From the NCBI GenBank assembly GCA_900100895.1, contig FMTX01000010.1:62001-126000 (forward strand): a DNA stretch of 64,000 nt. Direction: 5' to 3'. Source of the DNA: Lachnospiraceae bacterium YSD2013 (lineage in GTDB: Bacteria > Bacillota > Clostridia > Lachnospirales > Lachnospiraceae). This document shows positions 36,222-44,413 of this stretch, in pieces. The notes beneath the pieces are model-generated. The model worked only from the letters and a program-made list of their open reading frames with translations. It made no database searches and was not told the DNA's origin. A program made the position numbers and the translations under genes. How positions within the stretch are numbered: the first letter of the stretch is position 1; every line of letters begins with the position of its first letter.

Positions 36222-37589
36222 TTACCCCTCGATGATCTTCCTGGCGACATATACGCCGCTGGCGGATGCATGTGAAAGGGAATGGGTTACACCGCTTCCG
36301 TCGCCTATGATGTAAAGGCCTTTATGGATGGTCTCAAGATTCTCATCAAGCTTAACCTCCATATTGTAGAACTTAACCTCTACGCCATAAAGAAGCGTGT
36401 CGTCATTGGCTGTTCCTGGTGCTATTTTGTCAAGTGCGTAAATCATTTCCATGATTCCGTCCAAGATACGCTTGGGAAGTACAAGGCTCAAATCGCCGGG
36501 TGTTGCGTCAAGAGTGGGTCTGACGGTACCCTCTTCGATTCTCTTTGAGTTAGAGCGTCGTCCTCTCTCAAGGTCGCCGAATCTCTGAACGATTACGCCG
36601 CCTCCAAGCATATTGGAAAGTCTGGCGATAGACTCACCGTATCCGTTGGAATCTTTGAAAGGTGCTGTGAAGTGCTTACTTACAAGAAGTGCGAAGTTGG
36701 TATTCTCGGTCTTCTTGGTGGGATCTTCGAAGCTGTGTCCGTTAACGGTTACGATACCGTTGGTATTTTCATTGACCACGATACCGTTGGGGTTCATACA
36801 GAAGGTTCTTACAGCGTCCTCGAACTTGGATGTACGATATACAATCTTGCTTTCGTACAAAGCATCTGTTAAGTGGGAGAAAATCGCTGCGGGAAGCTCA
36901 ACTCTGACACCGATATCCACACGGTTTGAAAGCGTGTCGATGTTAAGGTCATTACATACCTGTTCCATCCACTTACTGCCGCTTCGGCCTACGGACACAA
37001 TGCACTTATCCGCCTCAACGCTGCCGCCTTCGTAATTAATCTTAAAGCCGTCATCAAGCTTCTCGATTGAAGTAACGGGTGTTCTGAAATAAAACTCCAC
37101 GTGGTCCTTAAGCTCGTTGTAAAGATTCTCAAGCACAACATAGTTAATATCCGTGCCGAGATGTCTTACGCTTGCATCAAGAAGTGTAAGCTTATTCTGC
37201 ATGCAAAGCTTCTTAAACTCGGAGCCTGCGGTTGAGAACATCTTGGTGCCCTCTCCGCCGTGAGTCATGTTGATGTCATCAACATATTTCATGAGATTAA
37301 GCGCCTTTTCTTTGCCAATGTACTGGTAAAGTGTGCCGCCGAAATCGTTGGTAATATTGTATTTACCATCGGAAAAAGCACCTGCGCCGCCAAATCCGTT
37401 CATGATTGCGCAAGTAGGGCACTTAATGCAACTCTTAACCTTGTCTCCGTCGATGGGGCATTTTCTCTTATCAAGGGGATTACCCGCTTCGAATACCTTA
37501 ACCTTAAGGTTAGGTGCCTTCTTCATAAGTTCATATGCGGAGAAAATTCCGCCGGGGCCTGCCCCGATTATTACTACATCAGTTCTCAC
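36222..37589 (-). CDS. FAD-dependent dehydrogenase, COG2509 type
   Basis: 455 residues. N-terminal Rossmann motif VVIIGAGPGGIFSAYEL (about 5-21). A Cys-containing stretch KCPIDGDKVKSCIKCPTC, followed by GFGGAGAFSDGKYNI, is characteristic of the COG2509 flavoprotein group. C-terminal GLYIIGDGSGVTHSLSHA is the second FAD-binding segment. The substrate is unknown. The start ATG is preceded by AGAGAGG, and the leader begins with a strong hairpin (37622-37656). Confidence 0.85.
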   Translation of the reverse strand: MRTDVVIIGAGPGGIFSAYELMKKAPNLKVKVFEAGNPLDKRKCPIDGDKVKSCIKCPTCAIMNGFGGAGAFSDGKYNITNDFGGTLYQYIGKEKALNLMKYVDDINMTHGGEGTKMFSTAGSEFKKLCMQNKLTLLDASVRHLGTDINYVVLENLYNELKDHVEFYFRTPVTSIEKLDDGFKINYEGGSVEADKCIVSVGRSGSKWMEQVCNDLNIDTLSNRVDIGVRVELPAAIFSHLTDALYESKIVYRTSKFEDAVRTFCMNPNGIVVNENTNGIVTVNGHSFEDPTKKTENTNFALLVSKHFTAPFKDSNGYGESIARLSNMLGGGVIVQRFGDLERGRRSNSKRIEEGTVRPTLDATPGDLSLVLPKRILDGIMEMIYALDKIAPGTANDDTLLYGVEVKFYNMEVKLDENLETIHKGLYIIGDGSGVTHSLSHASASGVYVARKIIEG

Positions 37590-37621
37590 TGTTAGTTACC
37601 TCTCTTTACAGAAAATAAGTG

Positions 37622-37656
37622 CGCCAAGATGACCTGAGTCCATTCTCGCGCACCCA
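37622..37656 (-). promoter_or_regulatory. 5'-terminal mRNA hairpin of the COG2509-hflX transcript
   Basis: Minus-strand GTGCGC and GCGCAC close a hairpin with an inner ATGGAC / GTCAT stem around TCAG. The upstream -10 TATAAT (37663-37668, preceded by TGC) places the transcript start at about the first base of the hairpin, so it would cap the mRNA and may protect it from 5'-dependent decay. Confidence 0.5.
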
Positions 37657-37662
37657 AAAGAT

Positions 37663-37668
37663 ATTATA
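37663..37668 (-). promoter_or_regulatory. Extended -10 box of the COG2509-hflX promoter
   Basis: Minus-strand TGTGCTATAAT: perfect TATAAT with a TG extension. No clear -35. Confidence 0.6.
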
Positions 37669-37679
37669 GCACATATCTA

Positions 37680-38483
37680 TTAATCAGAAAACGTCTGACC
37701 CGAAGATAACAGTCGTTGCGCTTCAGCGATTTCCTCGGCAGTGGCATTTAGATAAGTCTTTAACATATCGGGGGTACCACCATTAGAAAGCATACGCACA
37801 AGATTGTCCATACGCTCCTCTTCCTTGGCATCCATACGGCCAAAGTACTCTCGTAAATATCTTACGCTTAGTTCAAAATCGTCTTTCTTCTTCTCAACCA
37901 TAGCCGCTATATCTCCTGTAAGTTCATCCGAAGGCTCGCCGGTATTGATATACTTGTACAGATTCATAATCCCTTGCGGTATGCCTTCTTCCGTCGCTGT
38001 AGTATTAAAAAAGTACTTGCTGGTACCGCTGTCAAGTAAAAGGCCGACTTTTTCCTCACAATACTCCCTAAAGGTATACTTGTAGTTCCCCAGCCCGAAC
38101 GGATCAAAAGTACATATAAAAACCACATTGCTGTCTGTCAGGTTCTGATATGACTCGCCACTTCTCAAATTATTGATATCAATCATAGCCTGATAATATC
38201 TGCTCCGCCTCGGAAGCCCATGCGCCCCAACCGATTTGCGGTTGAGATTCTGCATCTCCGTATCGTAAATTGTTCCGTTTGCGGATTCTCTGGTGTAGAC
38301 ATCAAGGCGAATAGCCTTTCCGTCCTTGGTAGCCTTAACCTCTTTCTCATTAAGAGGCATAGTCAGTTCTGAAAGCTTTGTCTGTAGTAACGTTTCAAGA
38401 ACGCGACGACAAAGCTCCGGGTCTTCCATTACTTTATTGAACATAAAGGAGTCAGAAAACCCAAGTTTCTTAAATTCTTTCAT
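37680..38483 (-). CDS. Rpn/PD-(D/E)XK family nuclease (putative transposase-like)
   Basis: 267 residues. Starts with the family pattern LGFSDSFMFNKVMEDPELCRRVLE. The PD-(D/E)XK core is visible as RLDVYTRESANGTIYDTEMQ (Asp about 80, then E-x-Q), with the following RSRYYQAMID helix. A C-terminal acidic/helical part resembles the region of Rpn proteins that precedes frequent length variation. Rpn proteins are DNA endonucleases that promote RecA-independent recombination and some act in phage defence (known for E. coli). No inverted repeats or transposon ends were found around it, so it is not annotated as mobile. Confidence 0.8.
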   Translation of the reverse strand: MKEFKKLGFSDSFMFNKVMEDPELCRRVLETLLQTKLSELTMPLNEKEVKATKDGKAIRLDVYTRESANGTIYDTEMQNLNRKSVGAHGLPRRSRYYQAMIDINNLRSGESYQNLTDSNVVFICTFDPFGLGNYKYTFREYCEEKVGLLLDSGTSKYFFNTTATEEGIPQGIMNLYKYINTGEPSDELTGDIAAMVEKKKDDFELSVRYLREYFGRMDAKEEERMDNLVRMLSNGGTPDMLKTYLNATAEEIAEAQRLLSSGQTFSD

Positions 38484-38494
38484 TTCTCTCCTTC

Positions 38495-38543
38495 GGGAGC
38501 CCGATGCTCCCTATATTAAATTTCAAGCAGGGATTTCATCGGG
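38495..38543 (-). promoter_or_regulatory. Competing inverted repeats in the Rpn gene leader
   Basis: A hairpin GGGAGC / GCTCCC (38495-38500, 38506-38511) lies just before the ribosome-binding site. Its loop side CCCGATG (38500-38506) is also complementary to CATCGGG (38537-38543). The two pairings exclude each other, as in a simple switch, provided transcription starts upstream of 38543. Confidence 0.35.
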
Positions 38544-38764
38544 AGCCGAAAACGGTTAACCCATAGTGGCAGAAACCACAAGAAATGTACTTACACATAA
38601 ATGCTAACTTAGGTCAAAAGAAAACACAATCGTGAATTTCACCAAATCGCAAAGCCTTGTAAATGCTTGTTTCGCGGCCGTCTTTACACCTGATTCCTAA
38701 GTTCTTGCGAGAGTTTTCTGTGCAGTCTGTACAGCGTTTTCCCGCGTCCCGTGATTAATACAGT
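38544..38764. other. Intergenic region without recognised gene
   Basis: About 220 bases between the Rpn leader and the terminator at 38765. A possible minus-strand promoter (TTGACC, 18 bases, TAAGTA, around 38592-38621) could serve the Rpn gene. No ORF with a ribosome-binding site and no repeat element was found. Confidence 0.4.
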
Positions 38765-38790
38765 AAAAAAACCGGGCCACACAGGCCCGG
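38765..38790 (-). terminator. Terminator after the DUF2318-like gene
   Basis: Perfect 8-base-pair GC-rich stem CCGGGCC(A) / (T)GGCCCGG region at 38772-38790 followed on the minus strand by seven T. Confidence 0.93.
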
Positions 38791-38805
38791 CAATAAAGAA
38801 ATGAA

Positions 38806-39435
38806 CTATTCTATCGGACCTTCCCAGTCGGTAAAATAAGACTCGTAAGCTGAAAGGTCGCTTTCTTTTATAATAACAGAGTCGGCTTCCTCAGAAAAAG
38901 GAATTCCTATGGGCGCTGAAGTATTAGTGCCCATTCCGACTTCAGCATTGGCAACTATATGTCCGCAGTGAACACACTTAAGTATCCCGTCACCCCGGAT
39001 AAAGTAAGCATCGGGTTCTCCCTTGCACTCTTCGCTGGTATTAAGTCCTACACGAAGCGAACCGTTGGGCGCCAAGACTAAAATTACCTGCATCAGAGTA
39101 TCACCCGACGTACGATAATTGCAATACAAAGGTGTTTGCGAAAGAAGACTTTTCTCTATTACCAGATTTCCACCCTTGTCTACGGTTGCTTCTTCAGTCT
39201 CAGAACCTCCGCTTTGAGGGTTCACTTCCCTTTGCTTGTTCCCTGTAATCACCAGCGGCTGCTCTTCAAAAAGCACATTGGCATAATCGGCTTTGCCCGT
39301 TTTTTCGCACCCTACAAGCAAAAGAATTATTATCACCAAAAGAAGAATTGCCCCCAAAACAGATAACCTTGTGAGAGCCGTCCCTTGGAAAAACAAAGAA
39401 AATTTTTTATTTTTTTCTATGTAGTTACGTTTCAT
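38806..39435 (-). CDS. Membrane-anchored Cys-containing protein, DUF2318-like
   Basis: 209 residues. One N-terminal membrane helix (about 24-41, LSVLGAILLLVIIILLLVG) followed by Cys, so either a lipoprotein or a signal anchor; the extracellular part has EECKGEPDAYF and LKCVHCGHIVANAEVGMG. The order of a single Cys, a CxxC and a following Ile-Pro segment resembles DUF2318 proteins, which occur near iron uptake genes, but the usual GGC is missing, so this is tentative. A metal or Fe-S/heme-binding surface role is possible. Confidence 0.6.
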   Translation of the reverse strand: MKRNYIEKNKKFSLFFQGTALTRLSVLGAILLLVIIILLLVGCEKTGKADYANVLFEEQPLVITGNKQREVNPQSGGSETEEATVDKGGNLVIEKSLLSQTPLYCNYRTSGDTLMQVILVLAPNGSLRVGLNTSEECKGEPDAYFIRGDGILKCVHCGHIVANAEVGMGTNTSAPIGIPFSEEADSVIIKESDLSAYESYFTDWEGPIE

Positions 39436-39548
39436 ATTTGCACCGATTACTTTTAAGAAGAATGTTTCATGGGTTGGATGATTTTGGCTGAGTAATGGGG
39501 GCGCTTGCGAGCCCTACTACCATAATGACCATAAATCATCGATGAAGA

Positions 39549-39570
39549 GCAACTCGCCGTAGCGAGTTGC
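39549..39570 (-). terminator. Hairpin after the secreted repeat protein
   Basis: Perfect 9-base-pair stem GCAACTCGC / GCGAGTTGC with a 4-base loop, about 50 bases past the stop. The following bases are T/C-rich but lack a proper T-run, so termination is likely but not certain. Confidence 0.6.
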
Positions 39571-39617
39571 CCCTCTCCATTAATAGACTTAGCACTTTTG
39601 TGCTCAAATTGAATATA

Positions 39618-41066
39618 TTATGGATTTTGTAAAACAATATCCGCATTTGTAACAGCTGCGCCACTTACAGTTACACTTTCTGTGGATTCTGCGTATCCTG
39701 TTCCTGCAGCGATAACAACGACATAACTACCATCAGCTACTGCGGGACTAATAGTATAGTCACCATTGGTATCTGTTGTTCCTGTTCCAAGTGAAGTTGC
39801 GTGGGATGAATCAGAAGCTGCGTAAAGAGTTACAGTAAGACCATTCACGTCTACGCCTGTTGTTCCTGCGTCTACTGTACCGCTAATCGCATATGTTGCA
39901 GCAGGTGCTGGTGCTACAAGCGTAATATCCGCATCCGTAACAGCCGCGCTGCTTACAGTTACATTTTCTGTAGCTTCTTGGTATCCTGATCCTGCCGCGA
40001 TTACAACGACATAACTGCCATTAGCTACTGCGGGGCTAATAGTATAGTCACCATTGGTATCTGTTGTTCCTGTTCCAAGTGGAGTTGCGTGGGATGAATC
40101 AGAAGCTGCGTAAAGAGTTACAGTAAGACCATTCACGTCTACGCCTGTTGTTCCCGCGTCTACTGTACCGCCGACTGTATAGGTGCTCGCTACAGGTGCT
40201 GACGAGCCTTCATTAACCATCGTAATAGCAATACCTGACGTATACGTTCCATCTACGGTTACAACTATAATAATCTGAGTATCAGTATCAATCTTATCGT
40301 CCTGAGCATTAGCCGCCGCAACGGTGACAGTAGCGGTGTCTTCGTTTGCTAAAGTAACTAAAGAACTCTGAGCAGAGTTATCAAGAGCCCATGCAATAGT
40401 GTTGCCCGATACATCAGCAGTCCACGCTACGTTAATTGTAATACCCGTGGTATCTGTTTCATCCAAAGTTGTTATACCACCGGTAGGGGTTACATTTAAT
40501 ACCGGAGCATGTACCGGCGATGAAGATCCGGAACTTGAACTTGCTGAACCACCTGAAGCGGGCTTCTGAGCTGCTTCCTGTGAAGGGGTAGGTGTAGTCT
40601 TTGTTGCTCCAGTTACGGACTTAATAACAACGCCGGCTGCCTCAGCCTTTTCTACGGTTACGAGTTCTCTCTTCTCTTTCTTACCGTAGTTATTGTAATG
40701 GCGATAGTAAGCCATGATATCTTTGCCAAATGCCTTCTGAAGGTCACCGTAGCTTGACATGTATGCGGATACGTTAAAGCTCTTGCTGGGTCCGCGGCCT
40801 TCGAATACACCGTACTTAATGAAGTGCGCAAATAACTTGTTGGCGTCCTTACCAACTGCATTAACAACATCTTCGTTCATTGCTGCATATTCTTCGGCAT
40901 TGAACATGCTCTTTAAGATGTTCTGATCTGCTCTGGATAAAGTACCATACTTAACTTCCTTAGCATCAAGAGCCTGACCGGGAGTGGCTGCAAAAGCAGT
41001 TCCCGAGATGAGGAGTGCCATACATAATACAGTGGCAACTGCCTTTAAGAAATTGTGTTTCCTCAT
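39618..41066 (-). CDS. Secreted repeat protein with Ig-like and CarboxypepD_reg-like domains
   Basis: 482 residues from ATG at 41066, chosen because AAGGAGG lies 8 bases upstream and a clean signal peptide starts there (LKAVATVLCMALLISGTAFA). After it come two copies of a short motif (FNAEEYAAMNEDVVNAVG and FNVSAYMSSYGDLQKAFG, each followed by an HF/YR..YGxxE unit), a Ser/Gly linker, an Ig-like domain (about 190-295), and two nearly identical ~95-residue CarboxypepD_reg-like repeats. There is no LPxTG or other sorting signal, so it is secreted or held non-covalently. It faces an XRE regulator, and its promoter is overlapped by two operator-like boxes. Confidence 0.82.
   Translation of the reverse strand: MRKHNFLKAVATVLCMALLISGTAFAATPGQALDAKEVKYGTLSRADQNILKSMFNAEEYAAMNEDVVNAVGKDANKLFAHFIKYGVFEGRGPSKSFNVSAYMSSYGDLQKAFGKDIMAYYRHYNNYGKKEKRELVTVEKAEAAGVVIKSVTGATKTTPTPSQEAAQKPASGGSASSSSGSSSPVHAPVLNVTPTGGITTLDETDTTGITINVAWTADVSGNTIAWALDNSAQSSLVTLANEDTATVTVAAANAQDDKIDTDTQIIIVVTVDGTYTSGIAITMVNEGSSAPVASTYTVGGTVDAGTTGVDVNGLTVTLYAASDSSHATPLGTGTTDTNGDYTISPAVANGSYVVVIAAGSGYQEATENVTVSSAAVTDADITLVAPAPAATYAISGTVDAGTTGVDVNGLTVTLYAASDSSHATSLGTGTTDTNGDYTISPAVADGSYVVVIAAGTGYAESTESVTVSGAAVTNADIVLQNP
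39621..40187 (-). repeat. Tandem coding repeat, two copies of 93-96 codons
   Basis: Copies at 39900-40187 and 39621-39899, offset 288 bases. A ~150-base core is almost identical at the DNA level, including third positions, which points to a recent duplication. Confidence 0.9.
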
Positions 41067-41092
41067 GAAAATTCCTCCTTGAAAATAATAAG

Positions 41093-41119
41093 GGGGTGCA
41101 CCTTCTTTTTGTGCACCCC
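41093..41119 (-). promoter_or_regulatory. Strong leader hairpin before the secreted-protein gene
   Basis: Perfect 9-base-pair stem GGGGTGCAC / GTGCACCCC with a 9-base loop inside the 5' untranslated region, about 15 bases upstream of the ribosome-binding site. No T-run follows; likely an mRNA-stability or translation-control element. Confidence 0.6.
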
Positions 41120-41127
41120 ATGGTTTG

Positions 41128-41172
41128 ATGTTAAAACAAATTGTTCTAATTGTCAATAAAACATTTTGTTTT
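41128..41172 (-). promoter_or_regulatory. Promoter of the secreted-protein gene with two operator-like boxes
   Basis: Minus-strand -35 TTGACA (41151-41156), 17-base spacer, -10 TAACAT (41128-41133). Box 1 AAAACAAATTGTTCT (41133-41147) fills the spacer and box 2 AAAACATTTTGTTTT (41158-41172) abuts the -35. Both follow AAAACA-N3-TGTTTT, and a third copy precedes the XRE gene. Confidence 0.65.
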
Positions 41173-41298
41173 ATCTGTTAATTTTTGGGTAATTAACGTA
41201 TAATTAACATTATTGTCTGAATTGTTTCTGATTTGCATATCTGTAAGAGTATTTCCTGTTTTTCTTGTATTTCTATACCATTATGTTTTAAACATAGT

Positions 41299-41313
41299 AA
41301 AACATTTCGTTTT
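41299..41313 (+). promoter_or_regulatory. Third operator-like box upstream of the XRE gene
   Basis: AAAACATTTCGTTTT, one mismatch from the palindromic box 2, directly before an extended -10 TGCTATATT (41313-41321) that would drive the XRE gene. A related ATGTTTTAAACAT lies at 41284-41296. Fits autoregulation. Confidence 0.5.
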
Positions 41314-41361
41314 GCTATATTATGTTTGTACATAAATACGATTCAAAAAGAGGGTTTCAAA

Positions 41362-41592
41362 ATGGCTGCAGATTATGTACCATATCCCCATATTCGAGAC
41401 ATGCGCGAGCGAAATAACCTTACTCAGCAAGATGTTGCAAATGTTTTAAATTGTTCCCAGACCGCTTATTCCTATTATGAAATCGGCCGGCGAGACATAC
41501 CTACTCAACAGCTTATCAGACTTGCGAAGTATTATAAGACATCCACCGATTACCTTCTGGGTCTTACCAATAACGATAAACCTTACAAATAA
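41362..41592 (+). CDS. Small XRE family transcriptional regulator
   Basis: 76 residues from ATG at 41362, with AGAGGG 7 bases upstream; a longer frame from 41233 has no ribosome-binding site and a non-homologous N-terminus. Almost the whole protein is the helix-turn-helix: IRDMRERNNLTQQDVANVLN, QTAYSYYEIGRRDIP and YYKTSTDYLLGLT. It is divergent from the secreted repeat protein and probably binds the AAAACA-N3-TGTTTT boxes to control both genes (inference). Confidence 0.9.
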   Translation: MAADYVPYPHIRDMRERNNLTQQDVANVLNCSQTAYSYYEIGRRDIPTQQLIRLAKYYKTSTDYLLGLTNNDKPYK

Positions 41593-41628
41593 AAGGATTT
41601 AGATGATTATTCATCCAAATCCTTTTTT
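41591..41628 (+). terminator. Terminator of the XRE gene
   Basis: Long stem: AAAAGGATTT and GATGA paired with TCATC and AAATCCTTTT around a TTAT loop, ending in a T-run. It overlaps the stop codon. Confidence 0.92.
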
Positions 41629-41650
41629 AATTTGCTCTTCTTCACCGGCC

Positions 41651-41685
41651 AAAATAAAATAACGGTGCGGAATATTCCACACCGT
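41651..41685 (-). terminator. Terminator after the TetR-like gene
   Basis: Near-perfect palindrome ACGGTGCGGAATATTCCACACCGT (with one mismatch; 41662-41685) followed on the minus strand by ATTTTATTTT. Confidence 0.85.
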
Positions 41686-41690
41686 CTTGT

Positions 41691-42731
41691 CTATCCAAAT
41701 ACCGCTCTGTCAAAATCATCATCCACCGGCCTAGGCCTCTTAGCCGCCGCAACCTTGTGTCCGCCGATAAGGATCCTGTTTCCGTACGAGTACATTGGGT
41801 CAAGGGCTATAATGGTCTGGTAGAATACCGTCCTGCCCTTGTAATTAACTCTATGGTCTATAAACAACACCGGGTCCTCGTCGAAACGATTCATGATACT
41901 TTGCGGCTCGGTTTCTTTGAGGAACCACTCTGCATCTTCCGGGAAAAGAAAGGTCTTGGCAAAGGTCTTTCTGTATTCATTGTATCCTTTTCTGGCACTG
42001 TCGATAATCCACTGGTCATTGGCCCCGTTGGCCTGATATACATCCATCTTACCCGTGTCAAGGTCCACAAAAAGAATGCTGTCAAAGTCCGATGCAAAGG
42101 TTGCTATTACAGAGTTCTGTCTCTTGATTATAGCATCCTCATTATCTTTGGTATCATCAATCTTTTTGAATAAAAGCGCCAAGAGCCACTCAGTTGCCGG
42201 AGGTTCCACACCCGCAACTGCATAGCCTTTCACAATGTTAAATACAGCCTGAAAGAAATTCACGAGTGAATCCGCAGAATCGTCGCACTTAATCAAGCCC
42301 TTGCCGCAATCTCTGGCAAAGCACTCATAAGCCCTCGTATTTTCAAAGCACTCTACGCAGGTTTGCTTAACATCTGCAGGTATGGTCTGGTCGTAGAACA
42401 GCATGCCGATAAAAGAAGCCTTTCTGGTATCGAGTTCAATCTCGCGCTTCATACTGTCTACTATGCCTGCTAGCATTTCCAGTGACGAATTGGTTTCTTT
42501 TCCCGTGGCATTTTCAATGAGTTCTTCTATAAGTCTCTCAAGAAGTTCTTCTTTACTGCCGAAAGCGGTTAACAACTGCTTCTCACTGACTTCTGCCTTG
42601 GCTGCTATATTTTTAAGTGATGCGCTTAAGAATCCCTTTTCCGCGAATTCGCCGTAAGCACATCCTCTTACACGCATTTCATCAATACCCTGCAAAGTGC
42701 CATTTCCTAATAAAAAATTATCAAACAGCAT
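41691..42731 (-). CDS. TetR-like regulator fused to a PAS-like sensory domain
   Basis: 346 residues. N-terminal ~70 residues have the TetR HTH pattern (YGEFAEKGFLSASLKNIAAKAEVSEKQLL is split here as EKGFLSASLKNIAAKA and VSEKQLLTAFGSKEELL). A helical ligand/dimer domain follows to about 205. From about 213 to 325 comes a PAS-like segment starting SVIATFASDFDSILFVDLDTGKMDVYQ with the later FPEDAEWF, the type often found before GGDEF domains in this bacterial group. A TetR protein with its own C-terminal PAS-like sensor is unusual. No adjacent target gene; its own terminator follows. Confidence 0.72.
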   Translation of the reverse strand: MLFDNFLLGNGTLQGIDEMRVRGCAYGEFAEKGFLSASLKNIAAKAEVSEKQLLTAFGSKEELLERLIEELIENATGKETNSSLEMLAGIVDSMKREIELDTRKASFIGMLFYDQTIPADVKQTCVECFENTRAYECFARDCGKGLIKCDDSADSLVNFFQAVFNIVKGYAVAGVEPPATEWLLALLFKKIDDTKDNEDAIIKRQNSVIATFASDFDSILFVDLDTGKMDVYQANGANDQWIIDSARKGYNEYRKTFAKTFLFPEDAEWFLKETEPQSIMNRFDEDPVLFIDHRVNYKGRTVFYQTIIALDPMYSYGNRILIGGHKVAAAKRPRPVDDDFDRAVFG

Positions 42732-42820
42732 AGGAAATAATCCTCCTTTGCCACAATGCTAACAAAGGGACATTTATAAATAATTAAGTGTGAATTACCA
42801 AATAATTATATTTACCTGTT

Positions 42821-42853
42821 GTAAAAAGAAAAGACCCCGTAAAATACGGGGTC
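42821..42853 (-). terminator. Terminator of rny
   Basis: Perfect 9-base-pair stem GACCCCGTA / TACGGGGTC with a 3-base loop (42833-42853), followed on the minus strand by TTTTCTTTTT. Confidence 0.95.
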
Positions 42854-42859
42854 CAAATC

Positions 42860-44413
42860 TTATTTAGCGTAATCTGTAACTCTTGATTCACGAATAACGT
42901 TAACCTTAACCATACCGGGATATTCCATCTCGTCTTCGATCTTCTTGGCAATGTCGCGAGCCAAGATGACCATGTCGGCATCGGTAATTACTTCGGGAAC
43001 TACCATTACACGAACTTCTCTACCTGCCTGAATAGCAAATGATTTGTCTACACCTTTGAAATTGTTGGATATTTCTTCTAACTGTTTAAGTCTTGTGGTA
43101 TAAGTTTCAAGCGTGTCGCGTCTTGCACCGGGTCTTGCTGCGGAAATAGCATCGGCAGCCTGAACGATACAAGCGATAAGTGACTGAGGCTCTACGTCGC
43201 CGTGATGAGCTTCAACCGCGTTAACAACGACGTTGGATTCCTTGTACTTCTTACAGAGCTCAACACCGAGCTGTACGTGAGTACCTTCCATATCGTGGTC
43301 AACAGCCTTACCGATATCATGGAGTAAACCTGCACGCTTGGCAATGCGAACGTCAAGTCCGATCTCGGCAGCAAGAAGTCCTGATAACTGTGCCACCTCA
43401 ATTGAGTGCTTAAGGGCATTCTGACCGTAACTTGTTCTGAAACGCATTCTACCAAGAAGCTTAATGAGTTCGGGATGTAATCCGTGAACTCCCGCTTCCA
43501 TACATGCGGTCTCACCTTCTTCGCGAATGAGGTTCTCAACCTCTTTCTGCGCTTTTTCAACCATTTCTTCGATTCTTGCCGGATGAATACGTCCGTCAAC
43601 AATCAACTTCTCAAGGGCGATTCTCGCTACTTCACGTCTGATGGGATCGAAGCCGGAAAGAATTACTGCCTCGGGAGTATCATCGATAATCAAATCAACT
43701 CCGGTAAGGGTCTCGATGGTACGAATGTTACGACCTTCACGACCGATAATTCTACCTTTCATCTCATCATTGGGAAGCTGAACAACGGAAATGGTAGCTT
43801 CGGATACGTGATCGGCAGCACATTTCTGAATGGCGCCTACGATATAATCCTTAGCTTTCTTGTCCGCTTCCTCCTTGACTTTCTGCTCCATGTCTTTAAT
43901 AAGCTTGGCAGATTCGATTTTTACATCATCTTCAACAATTTTAAGTAAGTGCTCTTTTGCCTGTTCAGAGGTTAATCCGGAAATTCGTTCCAGTTCCTGT
44001 ATACGTTCTTCGTTGAGCTTGGCAATTTTTTCTTTCTCCCTAGCTAAGCTCTCTTCCTTGGCAGTTAAGCTCTGTTCCTTGCGTTCAATCGCTTCAGTCT
44101 TACGATCGATGTTCTCTTCCTTCTGCTGGATACGGCGTTCGTTGCGCTGTATCTCGGCGCGGCGTTCCTTAATCTCTCGGTCTAAGTCATTCTTGGTACG
44201 AATGGACTCTTCCTTAATTTCAAGTAGGCTTTCACGCTTTTTGGATTCTGCTTCACGAAGAGCTTCATCAATTATCTCTCTGGCCTTGGCATCTGCATTG
44301 CCAATCTTGGCATTCTGCTCTCTGATGCGCTTGTTGTTAACAGCCACGATTAATGAAGCTGCAAGGACGGCTACTACTGCTATGGCTAAGAATACGATTT
44401 CCATCGTAGTCAT
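42860..44413 (-). CDS. rny: Ribonuclease Y
   Basis: 517 residues from ATG at 44413, with AAGGAGG 9 bases upstream; a longer frame from 44476 lies in the leader. One N-terminal membrane helix (about 4-24), a long coiled coil (25-205), a KH domain ([15 protein letters not shown]) and an HD domain ([18 protein letters not shown]). This is the membrane-bound endoribonuclease that starts mRNA decay in Firmicutes. Length and order are standard. Confidence 0.97.
   Translation of the reverse strand: MTTMEIVFLAIAVVAVLAASLIVAVNNKRIREQNAKIGNADAKAREIIDEALREAESKKRESLLEIKEESIRTKNDLDREIKERRAEIQRNERRIQQKEENIDRKTEAIERKEQSLTAKEESLAREKEKIAKLNEERIQELERISGLTSEQAKEHLLKIVEDDVKIESAKLIKDMEQKVKEEADKKAKDYIVGAIQKCAADHVSEATISVVQLPNDEMKGRIIGREGRNIRTIETLTGVDLIIDDTPEAVILSGFDPIRREVARIALEKLIVDGRIHPARIEEMVEKAQKEVENLIREEGETACMEAGVHGLHPELIKLLGRMRFRTSYGQNALKHSIEVAQLSGLLAAEIGLDVRIAKRAGLLHDIGKAVDHDMEGTHVQLGVELCKKYKESNVVVNAVEAHHGDVEPQSLIACIVQAADAISAARPGARRDTLETYTTRLKQLEEISNNFKGVDKSFAIQAGREVRVMVVPEVITDADMVILARDIAKKIEDEMEYPGMVKVNVIRESRVTDYAK

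Noticed and set aside
37680-38483. Rpn gene as an insertion sequence
   Set aside because: No terminal inverted repeats or target duplication could be seen on either side.
39621-40187. CRISPR-like repeats
   Set aside because: The repeats are in-frame coding units of 288 bases without spacers.
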